Assembly (NCBI GenBank): GCA_021927905.1
Contig: BLLK01000047.1
Coordinates: 2,976,001-3,040,000 of the forward strand
DNA length: 64,000 nt
Direction of reading: 5' to 3'
Source: Chaetoceros tenuissimus
Taxonomy: Eukaryota; Bacillariophyta; Thalassiosirophyceae; Chaetocerotales; Chaetocerotaceae
The notes beneath the pieces are model-generated. The model saw nothing but the letters and a program-made list of their open reading frames with translations, did not search any database and was not told the origin of the DNA. Positions 1-9,833 of the stretch are shown in pieces. A program made the position numbers and the translations under genes. Position 1 is the stretch's first letter. Each line of letters starts with the position of its first letter.

Positions 1-817
1 CTTTTCAACCATGACAAGAAATTATCCTTGAATTCGTCAGTCTCTTCAAGAAGGCTATAATCGATTCCTGAAAATGTTTTCTTCATACCATCAAGTGGCG
101 ACACAAAATCAGAATCACTACATGAAGGATATGCAACCCATTTTGTTTCTGAAATAGACCCAGGGCAATTGTATGGAAAAGAAATAAGAGCAGTTTCAAT
201 TGCGCAACGTAAAGGAGGGACCACAAAGAGTTGTGGAACTAGCTCTGTGTTTGGATTACAGTAAGCACCTGTTGTACCAGTCATTTTGAATGCATGACCT
301 ATCCCCTGTTAAACAGATCAAAATGTGAGATGAATCTCGTTGTGAACATATTATAGAAGAAATAGATTTTGTTATATACCTGACTGGTGAGAGCAATATC
401 TCCTTCAGCTTTATGTCCAAAACTCGCATCTGAATGTTCTTTAGTAACAATCTCTGCCTCAGTATGGGCAACGAGAATAATTACCTTGTCAAAAACATCT
501 TCTTTACTTTGTACGACAGCACCTGCCTCTTTTAATGTAAGTTCTGTTCCTAATACTTGAATATCTTCAAACTCTGCCATACTATGGACTGACTGCAACA
601 ATTCTGGGTTATATGAGAATTTCTCTCCTCCATAGTGTTGAACAGCAGTACTGAACTCTCTATGTTCATGTCTCTTGACATTACTGCTTTGTTCTCCATA
701 GGAAGATTCAATGTTTATGTTTGCAATAGTCGTGCTCGACGCATGGGTTCTTCGAGATGTGCAAAAAACTGCTGCTCTACTTGTTCGATGTGAGAAAGAT
801 GAAAAATACCGGAGCAT
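1..817 (-). CDS. Histidine-phosphatase-superfamily protein, degenerate active site, partial
   Basis: Two exons are visible, 380..817 and 1..305, joined at CAG|GTATAT and AACAG|GGG in phase 0; the gene continues off the left edge. The first 30 residues are rich in Arg and Ser and look like a mitochondrial presequence (inference). The body resembles phosphoglycerate-mutase-like phosphatases: a strand ending in the His118 motif LVAHTEAE, then DIALTSQGIGHA (family pattern DxxLTxxGxxQA), then VVPPLRCAIETAL (family pattern SPLxRCxxTA). The family signature is RHG; here it reads AHT, so the catalytic His is present but the Arg and Gly are not. The second catalytic His should lie beyond the edge. It may be a low-activity or non-catalytic relative. 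The fold assignment is fairly sure, the substrate unknown. Confidence 0.6.
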
Positions 818-1338
818 AGTCGGAACTTATTGGTACTATTGATTGGTGTTGAAACTTTCAAGTAAGATCTAATGAGCAAACTACTGCTACTGATAGAGAG
901 ACTATGATGGTAAAAAGTTACCCAAGATTCTCAAGATTTTGCAAATTAGGAGTGGTCTGTGATGTGTATTTATTATGAAGATTCTTTTGATTCTTGAAAT
1001 TCTTCTTTGTTTTGAAACAACAGCACGGTCCGTACGTAATTCCTTGTACCGAATGTGCACTCACTTCTTTGTTGACACAGACACATCACATTTTGATGGG
1101 CTTCGTATTTCGTACGTTGAGACAGAATTTTTCAATTAATGACCTCCTTTCCCCTGCCTTTTCCTTTTCAGTCTTTTTCTTTTCAGTTTCTTCCCTCCGA
1201 CACGGCTCATTATTCATGATAGTAGATGGTAGTCCTATGGTACATGGTACCTATTATTACCTAGACCATAGATATATTATTGTAAACTATTCATCATTTT
1301 CTACAAGTTTCGTTTGAAAACCAGATAACATCGTAGTC
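818..1338. other. Intergenic, divergent promoter region
   Basis: This is the space between two divergently transcribed genes, so it should hold both promoters. It is AT-rich with T-rich tracts (about 1141..1200). An open frame at 994..1317 has no recognisable domain and biased composition; I do not call it. I see no RNA gene or repeat. Confidence 0.5.
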
Positions 1339-2271
1339 ATGTGTGCACTGTCGCATCTTATTGCATTCTTTTGTGTAGTTCAGTGCTCTAGCTTCCAGAT
1401 TCTGTCATCATCTTCGAGACACTCTTCATTACAACTTCGTGTTGATGACACTACTGAGACGACTCTTATCAAAAACGTAGTCCATTGCGGGTCACGTCGC
1501 TCAATGATACAAGAAACTTTCCATAATCTGCTTGTAACAGCTAATTGTGGGTTAGTTTTTGCAGCTAGTGCTCCTCGCGCCGATGCCATTTCTTCTGAAG
1601 AAGCACAAAAGTCATATGATAAATATGCTGCTACATATGATGAATTAGACGGAGGAAAAGTAGCGGACTCGTTAGGAATCGAAGCCGCGAGGAGTAAATT
1701 GTTACAACAAGCTAGAGGCAGAACACTCGAAATCGGCGTGGGGACAGGGTTGAATCTACAAAAATATAAATTTGCATCATCTCCAACAGCGAATGATGGA
1801 GTTACATCACTCACCCTTCTTGATATCTCGGAAGGTATGATGGGTGAGGCAAAATCTAAACTTGCAAATTTAGACATTCCAGAATTTGTAGATATCAATT
1901 TCGTCCGTGCAGATGCAACATCAGAACTAGCAAATAAGTTTGAGCCAGAATCTTTCGATACCATTGTTGATACTTTCAGTTTATGTGTAATGGGGAATAT
2001 AGGAGCTAAGCAATGTCTTTCTCAAATGTCAAATGTTGTAAAGAAGGAAACAGGTCGAATATTACTCATTGAAAATTCTAGATCTTCAAATTCATTCATA
2101 GGAGCATATCAGGACCTTACTGCTGCTCCATCTGCTACTTTTGGCGGTAAGGGTTGCGTATCTAATCAAAATGTGGAGAAATTCATTCAAGATACTGCTG
2201 GTCTGCACATAATTAAACAGGAGGAGTTCGCGACTGGTTTGTTTCGATCATTCATATGTAAATGTGAATAA
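1339..2271 (+). CDS. Class I SAM-dependent methyltransferase with bipartite plastid/thylakoid leader
   Basis: Single exon, 310 aa. Residues 1-19 form a hydrophobic signal peptide ending CSSF, which fits the diatom plastid leader pattern with Phe at the cleavage point. A second leader follows: twin Arg at 53-54, a hydrophobic run, and AxA (ADA, ending at residue 83). This looks like a Tat-type thylakoid-lumen signal. The mature part carries YDKYAATYD, the SAM-binding loop EIGVGTGLN (131-139), the acidic end LLDIS, and FDTIVDTFSLC, as in METTL7/UbiE-like enzymes. The substrate is unknown. Compartment is inferred from the leader only. The neighbour on the right converges on it, with about 190 bp between stops. 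Confidence 0.75.
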   Translation: MCALSHLIAFFCVVQCSSFQILSSSSRHSSLQLRVDDTTETTLIKNVVHCGSRRSMIQETFHNLLVTANCGLVFAASAPRADAISSEEAQKSYDKYAATYDELDGGKVADSLGIEAARSKLLQQARGRTLEIGVGTGLNLQKYKFASSPTANDGVTSLTLLDISEGMMGEAKSKLANLDIPEFVDINFVRADATSELANKFEPESFDTIVDTFSLCVMGNIGAKQCLSQMSNVVKKETGRILLIENSRSSNSFIGAYQDLTAAPSATFGGKGCVSNQNVEKFIQDTAGLHIIKQEEFATGLFRSFICKCE

Positions 2272-2457
2272 GTTAAGTGATTTATCTTTACATATTTAGA
2301 TAGTTTATTGCTTTCACTTGGTGCGTGGGAAGCAATTTCTTTACCTCTATTATATTAAGCTGAATAAGAGGGGTTTTAGAAGAAATGTTGATACCATATG
2401 AATAAGATACTGAGTAATGGACTTTATCAGACACATTCCTGATATGAAACAAGTTTT

Positions 2458-4679
2458 TTACTTTCCATCTCCATGTGGGCCGTGGAATCTGCTATTTGTG
2501 AAAGTGAAACCTTCAAAAACATTGTCTTGAGGAGTACTTCCAAATCCTGCTGGTTGATAGCTAGAGGGACTGAAAATTGGCATACTTGTAAATTCTTCGT
2601 CAAATTGACTAGTATCCAAGCTACTTTGTACTTGCGGGTCCCAAGGTGGAGGGACTTCACCCTTCATTAGCTTTTCCCAATTGGTACCACTGAAGAACGC
2701 ATGCGACTTAATTGGAGCGGCGTCGTCGTGTCCACTACCTAGACGATGTTTTGGGTCTTTTGTTAGAAGCCCACGTAGTAATGTCTGTGATCTCGCGGAA
2801 AGAGATCTAGGATATTCAAGATGACCTCTTCTAATCTTTTCGAACAATTTCTCTCTATCTCTACAATAAAATGGGGGTAATCCTGTTAGCATTTCATATA
2901 GCAGTGCTCCTAGACTCCACCAGTCAACTGCACGTCCATGTCCTTGTCTATTCAAGATTTCAGGAGCTAGGTATTCAGGAGTTCCACAAAAACTATTAGC
3001 TCCACTACTACTGTTTGTAATTCCTTCCTTTGATAATCCGAAATCAGTAAGACGAACATGTCCCCTAGCATCCAATAGTACGTTTTCTGGTTTCAAATCA
3101 CGATAAACAATATCAAGTTGATGGATGTATTCAAGTGCCAACACGATTTCGGCAGCATAAAATGATGCGCGATGTTCATTGAACTTTCCAACTTTACTCA
3201 GATGAAAGAAAAGTTCTCCACCTGCACAATAGTCCAAAACGAAATAAAGCTTGTCTTTTGACTGGAATGCCATCTTTAATCCAACAATAAATGGATGGTC
3301 GACGTATCCTAAAACGCTTCTTTCTGTTTTGGTATGTTCTACTTGGTTTCTTTTAATAATGTTATCCTTACGGAGAACTTTCAAAGCAAACATTTCTTGT
3401 GTTTTAATTTCTCTCACCAAGAAAACTTTTCCTGAAGTTTTATATAGCAGTTAAGCATTTGTTCTGAAAAAAATGTCGGAAATAATTATGAAACTTACCA
3501 AATGAACCCTTTCCTACAACCTTGATCATCTTGAATGAGTCAAGTCTAGGTGCGGAAACAGGAGCTTTTTGATAAAAACTATCACTAAGGCCATCAATAC
3601 CTGCATTAGCGACTGCGTTACCAATTCCACCTCCTCCATTTGATACACCTGGTGAAGTTTTACTAAGTTTACTTCCAATATTGATTCCTTCTCGTTTGTC
3701 TTGAGGAAGAGTCGAAGTATTCTTTTTATAATTCGACATTTCAGCTTGTAGCTGAAGAGATCTTCCCAAATGCGAGGCGCCCATACTTTGAGCAAAAGAT
3801 CCTACATCCTCAATCATTTCGACATCATCAGCATTATTCTGAAGATCGAGCATGTCATCTTGAGTGACTTCTTCAACGGTTGGTTGATAGCGTTGAGTAG
3901 GAGAGAAATAATCAGGATCATAATCATCATCCTCGTCGTCTACCTCTCCCTCGCTATCATGATGGTCATCATGGCATCCAAAGAACATGGATTCTTCCAT
4001 CTCAAAGTCAGCTCCGTTGGTTCCATTATTGGTACCAGAGTTTTCATATGTTCCGCTTCGCTGGTTTGCAGAAGCGTTATTTGTAGTAATCCAGTTCACG
4101 CCCTGGTATTGAGGAGGTACAGTGTTTGCTCCGTAGCACAAAAATTGCTGAACTGCAGGACTTTCCCTTGCGCCAGGAAACAGCAAAACATTGCTCAGCC
4201 ACTGTTGTGCTTCATTTTTCACTTTGATAATCTGTGCAACCTCATCATTAGGACTGAGATTGAGCTGAGAAAATAATGGAGCAGTTGGACACTGGGGAAT
4301 ACCAGCAATCACAGTTGATAGCGCATTACCTAGTGTTACAAAGTCGACGTGAGCTCTGATTACCGTCCACGTTTGGACTGGTTGAGATATGGTGATGGCG
4401 TGTATAAGACTGGCTACTCTTTCTCCGTTGCTCTGTCCTGTGTTCAGATCAGCTCTTCCTGATGCTGATATGACGACCTGAAGATCGTTATTTGAGTTTT
4501 GCCCGTTTTCCTATATTTCAAATTATATATGATTAGATATTGTTCACATATTTTTTCAATAATAAGTAAAAAGTGCTGAGGAAAAAGAACACATCCTGGA
4601 TCCTGGATTGGTATCTTCCCCGCTAATTATGAGTCGAGTCCACTACTTTTCAGTACACAAATAAATTACTCACCCCCAT
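2458..4679 (-). CDS. PX-domain AGC protein kinase (SGK3-like)
   Basis: Exons 4674..4679, 3499..4510 and 2458..3431 sum to 663 codons plus stop. A PX domain (phosphoinositide binding) opens the protein: LQVVISAS, then QTWTVIRAHVDFVTL and IPQCP. A long acidic linker follows. The kinase has the Gly loop GKGSFGKVF (split by intron 2), ALKVL, YRDLKPENVLL, DFGLSKEG, the T-loop SFCGTPEYLAPE and the AGC hydrophobic motif FEGFTF near the C-terminus. PX plus AGC kinase is the layout of SGK3, which acts on endosomes downstream of PDK1; that role is inferred. The start is the weak point: no Met lies ahead of the PX core in exon 2, and the nearest in-phase start is a Met-Gly exon of 6 nt followed by GTGAGT. 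Confidence 0.82.
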
Positions 4680-5092
4680 GATATTAAAACCGTAATGCTC
4701 TTTACACTTTTGTAATTGATAGGTGATAGATAGTCTGCTTTTAAAGATACGATAGTGGTATTCAAATAGAAATACGATACATCTAAAACATCAGCGAAAG
4801 AAAAGAACTGAGAACTGACAAAACGCAGGATCAGAGATGAGCAACTGAAGATTTCCCCACAGCGCATCGCTCATCTTCTTTTGTGTTGTTGCCTCGTGTT
4901 TTTCCTCGAAAAGAGAATTTTTATCCAAATTAGCCATAAGTTATGAAGTGATCTTGCCACGTCAGATGAATGTGCTCAACGTGGTCAACATCATAATTGC
5001 GTACTTCAACAAGGATGAGGAGGAGTAAGTACGTAATAAGTACGTACAGTGTTCGTCATTTTCTTTCAAAAATAATGATAAGGTACTTCTTA
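4680..5092. other. Intergenic, upstream of the PX-AGC kinase
   Basis: This 413-bp stretch lies between the kinase start and the stop of the next minus-strand gene. It holds the kinase promoter and the next gene's 3' end. A cluster of GTAC-type words (TACGTAATAAGTACGTAC, about 5028..5047) is a short imperfect palindrome. I see no gene. Confidence 0.4.
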
Positions 5093-8000
5093 TTAGTTAT
5101 CAATTGCATCATCAATATTGTCGCTTCTATATTCGAGACCAGCAACAACTCTCGGTCCACCTACTTGGGATGACCATAAGTCCATTCTGGCCGAATGGAG
5201 TACCTCGTCGACAAGAGTTAATACAACTCTAGCTATCAAATTACCTATCTGGGCGCGTAATAGGTCCCCGCCAAGTGCACGTTGATGCCATCTGTCAAGG
5301 AATCCAAGGCCTTGACTGATATCCTCGGCAGTTGCTCGAACTGCTGCTTCAAATTCTTCTGGTTTGGCACGTCGATGATTGAATCGGAAGCCGCCAACTC
5401 CAATATGTTGAATCATATCAGCTTCTGTGATTGGTTTAAATGAAAACGAAAGTTGATGACCAAGAATTTGGAATTGTACTCCTTCGGCAAAATCGGATAC
5501 TACAGCAGCAATGAGGGTGATGATGTTTCCAAGTAAAGCACGCTGCCATGCTTGAGGGAAGAGTTTGAGCAATGGAGCTGATATTTGACAATGAGAAATG
5601 AGTGTTTCGACAACTGCGTCCCGTTGTACAAATGAGTCATCACCAGAGTTACTTCCAAACTGATAAGCGCGTTTCCTTTTCCTCTTCTTCTTAGAACCTT
5701 TTCGAATAGCTTTACCTATAGCTTCTTTTGCATAATCATCTCCTTCGAACATTGCTTTCGATACTGGCGGCAAATCTGTCGCACTTTCCACAAATAATCT
5801 AATGTCTGAATGCTTCATCACATTGACTCCATGAAGTGCTGCGATACTTCTGGCGAGCACTGACATAACAGCTGAACACACACCCCGATAGGCTGCAGTT
5901 TCAATTGCTTCGCCAATCTTTTCGCCAAGTTTACTTCCTGTACCAAGGCTTTGGCGAAGAAGCCAGCTTCCTCCACCTGCCCCATTCCCATTTCGCCTTG
6001 TATTCCCATTTCGACGTTCTTTGTTTTCATACAACTTTCTGGCGTCTCCTGAAGGAGTAAGGAGATCGTCGCCTATTTCATCTTCTTCGTCACTAAAAGA
6101 GACCTTTCGTTTCCAAAGTTCCGTATGATTCATTTTCTGCAATCTACGCATAGAATAAAGTTCTTCAATGTATTCGCTAACAAGCTTTTCAGAAGGAAAG
6201 TTGAAAACTCGAGATCCAGTGAATGCTTTATCGACACCATCCCCAAAGTCCTCATCATCACTACTTTCGCTATCTTCAATTGGGGCTGTATAGTTATAAA
6301 GAGGATTTGGGCTCTTTTGAAGTTCGTCTTTCTGTATTTGTAGCTCGAGTATACGTCTTTGTCCTTCTTGTATTAAACGATCAATTTCTTTCACCTTCTC
6401 TCTGTCTTCTTCGCTGATGACAGGTTTCATAGGTGGCACAGAGGGGTCTGGGATATCGGTGAAAAAACTCTGTTCTTCCTCAATGTTAGTGAAGTCTCGT
6501 GGAGTAGGGTTTATTACATCACCCTCATCTGCTTCAGCATTTGCTTGAGCAAGACGACGGGCTTTTCGTGCAAATGGTCTTCTCCATCGCGGAATATCCG
6601 ATAGCTTCACATTTGGTTTAGAAGCAGAGGTGCTTGCTGTCACAGATGCTATCCTTCTCCTTGCTGCTTCAATGGCTGCAATGCGCTTGCGTATATCACT
6701 AACTTCTTGATCGTTGAGATCTTGGCCTTCTGACGAGGCAATTGTTTTGCTAACTTCTGATTTACCCTTGCCACTAATGAAGCCATGCAAACCAGTGTAG
6801 TGGGCTGCTGTTTTTCTTAGAGTACGAAGCCGTCTTGATAAACGAAGTTCTTCGTGTGTTACCGAAAGCCCGAAAGAAGAGTATTTATCGATCGTCTCCC
6901 ACTGGTAAATAACACGTTCAGTCAAACATGGCTAGGACAAAATATAGTAAATGATGAACAAAATTACTCACCAATCCTGAGGAAATAAAAGGGCTTTCTT
7001 GACTTCTTTGCTGAGTATTTTGAGAAGGTGTACTCTTCATAATAGCTTCTTTCATTACTTGACTTGGCTCTTTCATTGTCTGCTTTGGACTTTCTTCATT
7101 TCTTCTCTGAGATATGATTGGTTGGGATGTCTTTTTCTTTTTCTTCTCGTCACTTGATTTCGTTTTCAAATCCTTTTGTTCTTTCTCGTGCCTTTGCTCA
7201 TTCTTCTTTTTGCTTTTTTTCTTAGCATTCTTCTGGTTTTCTCGTTTGGATCCTTTTCTAAGTTCATTTTCCTTTCCTTCATCTTCCACTTCAGTTTCTG
7301 GAATCATATCCCATTCTTTCTTTACTATTTCTTCCAAGGATTCTGTTGGCATTTGATATGTCGTATCTGCGGGTAGAACTTCCGAGTCGCTCGTTGAACT
7401 GCCAACGTCTTCAAAAACTGAAACATGTCCAGTTTCCTCGTCTGCTTCGGTGTCAGTGGAAATATATTCATCTGCTTCGTTCATGATTTCAATGTCTTCC
7501 ATTTGAGTATTATCTTTTATTGCGTTGTCCAGATTATCTTCCTCTTTACTATCAGATTCTTCATTCTCAGAATCTGATGTATTTGTCACCTCAATGTTAT
7601 CCTCTACCTCCTCGACATCATATTCGTCCTCTTCGTCAAATTCATCTATATCTTGATCTTCGTGAACGACTTCAACTGTTGGATTTACATTATTCATAGT
7701 TTCTTCCTCGCTTTGTTCTTCGTCAAGATCCTCAACTTCTTCAGTTGTATCTTCATCTTCGTGAATATGAATGTCCGAATCTTCTTCATTCCCATCAGAA
7801 AGTTCATTTGTTATAGTAATTTCTTCCTCTTCTATTGGTTCATCTTCATCTGATGAAAGACTTGACTCTTCTTCATCTGTCTCATCATCTTGTGATTCTT
7901 CATCAGCAGATCCTAAATCGTCCACTACCTCAGTGAGTAACTCATCTTTTGCATCAATATTCATTTGGAATGCACTACTTATAGATCCCCATAGGTTTGA

Positions 8001-8270
8001 ATTACTATCATCTTGATCATCTTTCAAAGTGTTATTCCCACTTGAAAATTCAGCCCCACCGCGAAAAGAAAGTAGCATAAGACTAAGTTTTTGTAATTTT
8101 TCATCTTGTCCAACAATATGTTCTAGTTTTTGTAATTCGTTTTGAGTAAAACCTTGTTGGATAGTCCTGAATCCTTTTGATTGAATTGTCGATGGATGTA
8201 TAGTAGCATTTGACGATATTGTCAATATTGATAAAATTGTGAGAGATAACATAATGGTGTTGACTTGCAT
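5093..8270 (-). CDS. Large secreted/targeted acidic protein of unknown family
   Basis: Exons 6972..8270 and 5093..6931, joined in phase 0 (TTG|GTGAGT ... CCTAG|CCA), give about 1,045 aa. I place the start at 8270 because the following 20 residues (MQVNTIMLSLTILSILTISS) form a clean signal peptide; an upstream in-frame Met at 8381 would bury it. Residues about 90-350 are dominated by Asp/Glu; a Lys-rich, coiled-coil-like stretch follows. The C-terminal 350 residues look folded: two similar Gly/Ala-rich amphipathic helices (around KLGEKIGEAIETAAYRG), a basic patch GSKKKRKRKRA, and a hydrophobic segment LLGNIITLIAAVVSDFAEG. I recognise no family. It enters the secretory route and may go on to the plastid. 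Confidence 0.7.
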
Positions 8271-8582
8271 CTGCCAACTGCAATCATTTAGTGTAAAGTT
8301 TCTCCTGGGAACTTTACAAATAGATCTACAAATAGCATTTCTTTGCATATGTTTCTGGTATATTCGATGCTTTTTGTACATTACTATGTTGTTATAAAAA
8401 AGGATGTACTAGCAAAGTACAATATGAACCGCTTGATTCTTATAAGTCTGAATAGCTTCGTACGTTTGCACTTCTTCTATATCTCTTTCTGGTTAAGGTA
8501 GCGTTAGCAAGAGAGCATCGATACATAAGTTGCTTAGATGATCTTGAAAAGAGCTTTGCGTCGATGGTCGTTGGTTTGGATT

Positions 8583-9680
8583 TTTGGGGCAGCGCCCCGA
8601 TATTCCTCAGCCCGCGTCATATACGTTAAAGAGCCAGTATTGCCCTATTGGAGACCTACCTTTTTTTTTTGAATTTTGTCGCAGAAACGAAATTTCCAAA
8701 CCTAATATCAACTCCATTTCAGAATATGCTGTATTGATAGCATAAAATACAAATCTTCATATCTATATTAACTAGGGACAATATAGGGTTTTGGAATTGT
8801 GCTCTTGTGTATGGAGATATAAGACCACAAACACATTTATCGTTTTTTGCAGACTGTCGCAGAAATTAATTCAAAACATATTCAAGCGAAATTATGCATA
8901 TTGACAGGTCAATTCCTCGCTTTCTGTCACATTTAAGGTTTGAATCAATGGGATTGAAAATACATACTATCTTACGTTACGTAGTTGCCCTTCATTGCGA
9001 CGGTGTGAGCGCTTCAGCGCGGGGGACACGACCGGCTTCTTGGAAGCTTGTTGCACAAATCAAACAGGTTTTTGGCTTGCCAACCAAAGGGGTGAAAGGC
9101 GCAGCCCCACTTTGCACCGCAACCAACTTATTTGGGGCAGCGCCCCGATATTCCTCAGCCCGCGTCATATACGTTAAAGAGCCAGTATTGCCCTATTGGA
9201 GACCTACCTTTTTTTTTTGAATTTTGTCGCAGAAACGAAATTTCCAAACCTAATATCAACTCCATTTCAGAATATGCTGTATTGATAGCATAAAATACAA
9301 ATCTTCATATCTATATTAACTAGGGACAATATAGGGTTTTGGAATTGTGCTCTTGTGTATGGAGATATAAGACCACAAACACATTTATCGTTTTTTGCAG
9401 ACTGTCGCAGAAATTAATTCAAAACATATTCAAGCGAAATTATGCATATTGACAGGTCAATTCCTCGCTTTCTGTCACATTTAAGGTTTGAATCAATGGG
9501 ATTGAAAATACATACTATCTTACGTTACGTAGTTGCCCTTCATTGCGACGGTGTGAGCGCTTCAGCGCGGGGGACACGACCGGCTTCTTGGAAGCTTGTT
9601 GCACAAATCAAACAGGTTTTTGGCTTGCCAACCAAAGGGGTGAAAGGCGCAGCCCCACTTTGCACCGCAACCAACTTATT
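8583..9680. repeat. Two identical 548-bp tandem direct repeats
   Basis: Copy 1 is 8583..9130 and copy 2 is 9131..9680 or a base or so less. I found no mismatch by eye. Each copy starts at TTTGGGGCAGCGCCCC (a short GC palindrome in AT-rich DNA) and has a T10 run, two TGTCGCAGAAA words and a GC-richer end (GGGGACACGACCGGCTTC). Translations (8894..9220, 9442..9828) are the same in both copies and match no domain, so I treat them as non-coding. No terminal inverted repeats or target duplication are evident. It is either a recent tandem duplication or a two-unit sample of a satellite. Confidence 0.85.
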
Positions 9681-9833
9681 CTTCATCTCGGATCTCCCAC
9701 AAACGTGCAAGCGTGCAAAAGAGAGGGAAAGGGGGGGCTTTGCCGTCTACCCCCAATCAAACCATTTTTTAACGCTCATTTTCTTTCATTTATTTTATTT
9801 GTTTGGTTTTGATGAGGAGTCTAGCTAGCTTAA
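9681..9833. other. Spacer after the tandem repeat
   Basis: Short spacer with a G7 run and T-rich tracts leading into the PEX5 stop codon. No gene seen. Confidence 0.4.

Noticed and set aside
994-1317. 107-aa open frame on the plus strand.
   Set aside because: Phe/Ser-rich translation of T-rich DNA in a divergent promoter region; no domain and no start context.
7114-8016. Phe/Ser-rich plus-strand frames opposite the acidic secreted protein.
   Set aside because: Shadow of Glu/Lys/Asp codons on the other strand.
8940-8960. GGTTTGAATCA inside the repeat as a Pol III B box.
   Set aside because: No A box at the right distance and no cloverleaf; the T10 run lies upstream, not downstream.
8894-9828. 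Open frames of 108 and 128 aa inside the 548-bp repeats.
   Set aside because: They are the same sequence in both copies, have no domain, and differ only where the second copy ends. Repeat-borne chance frames are the simpler reading.
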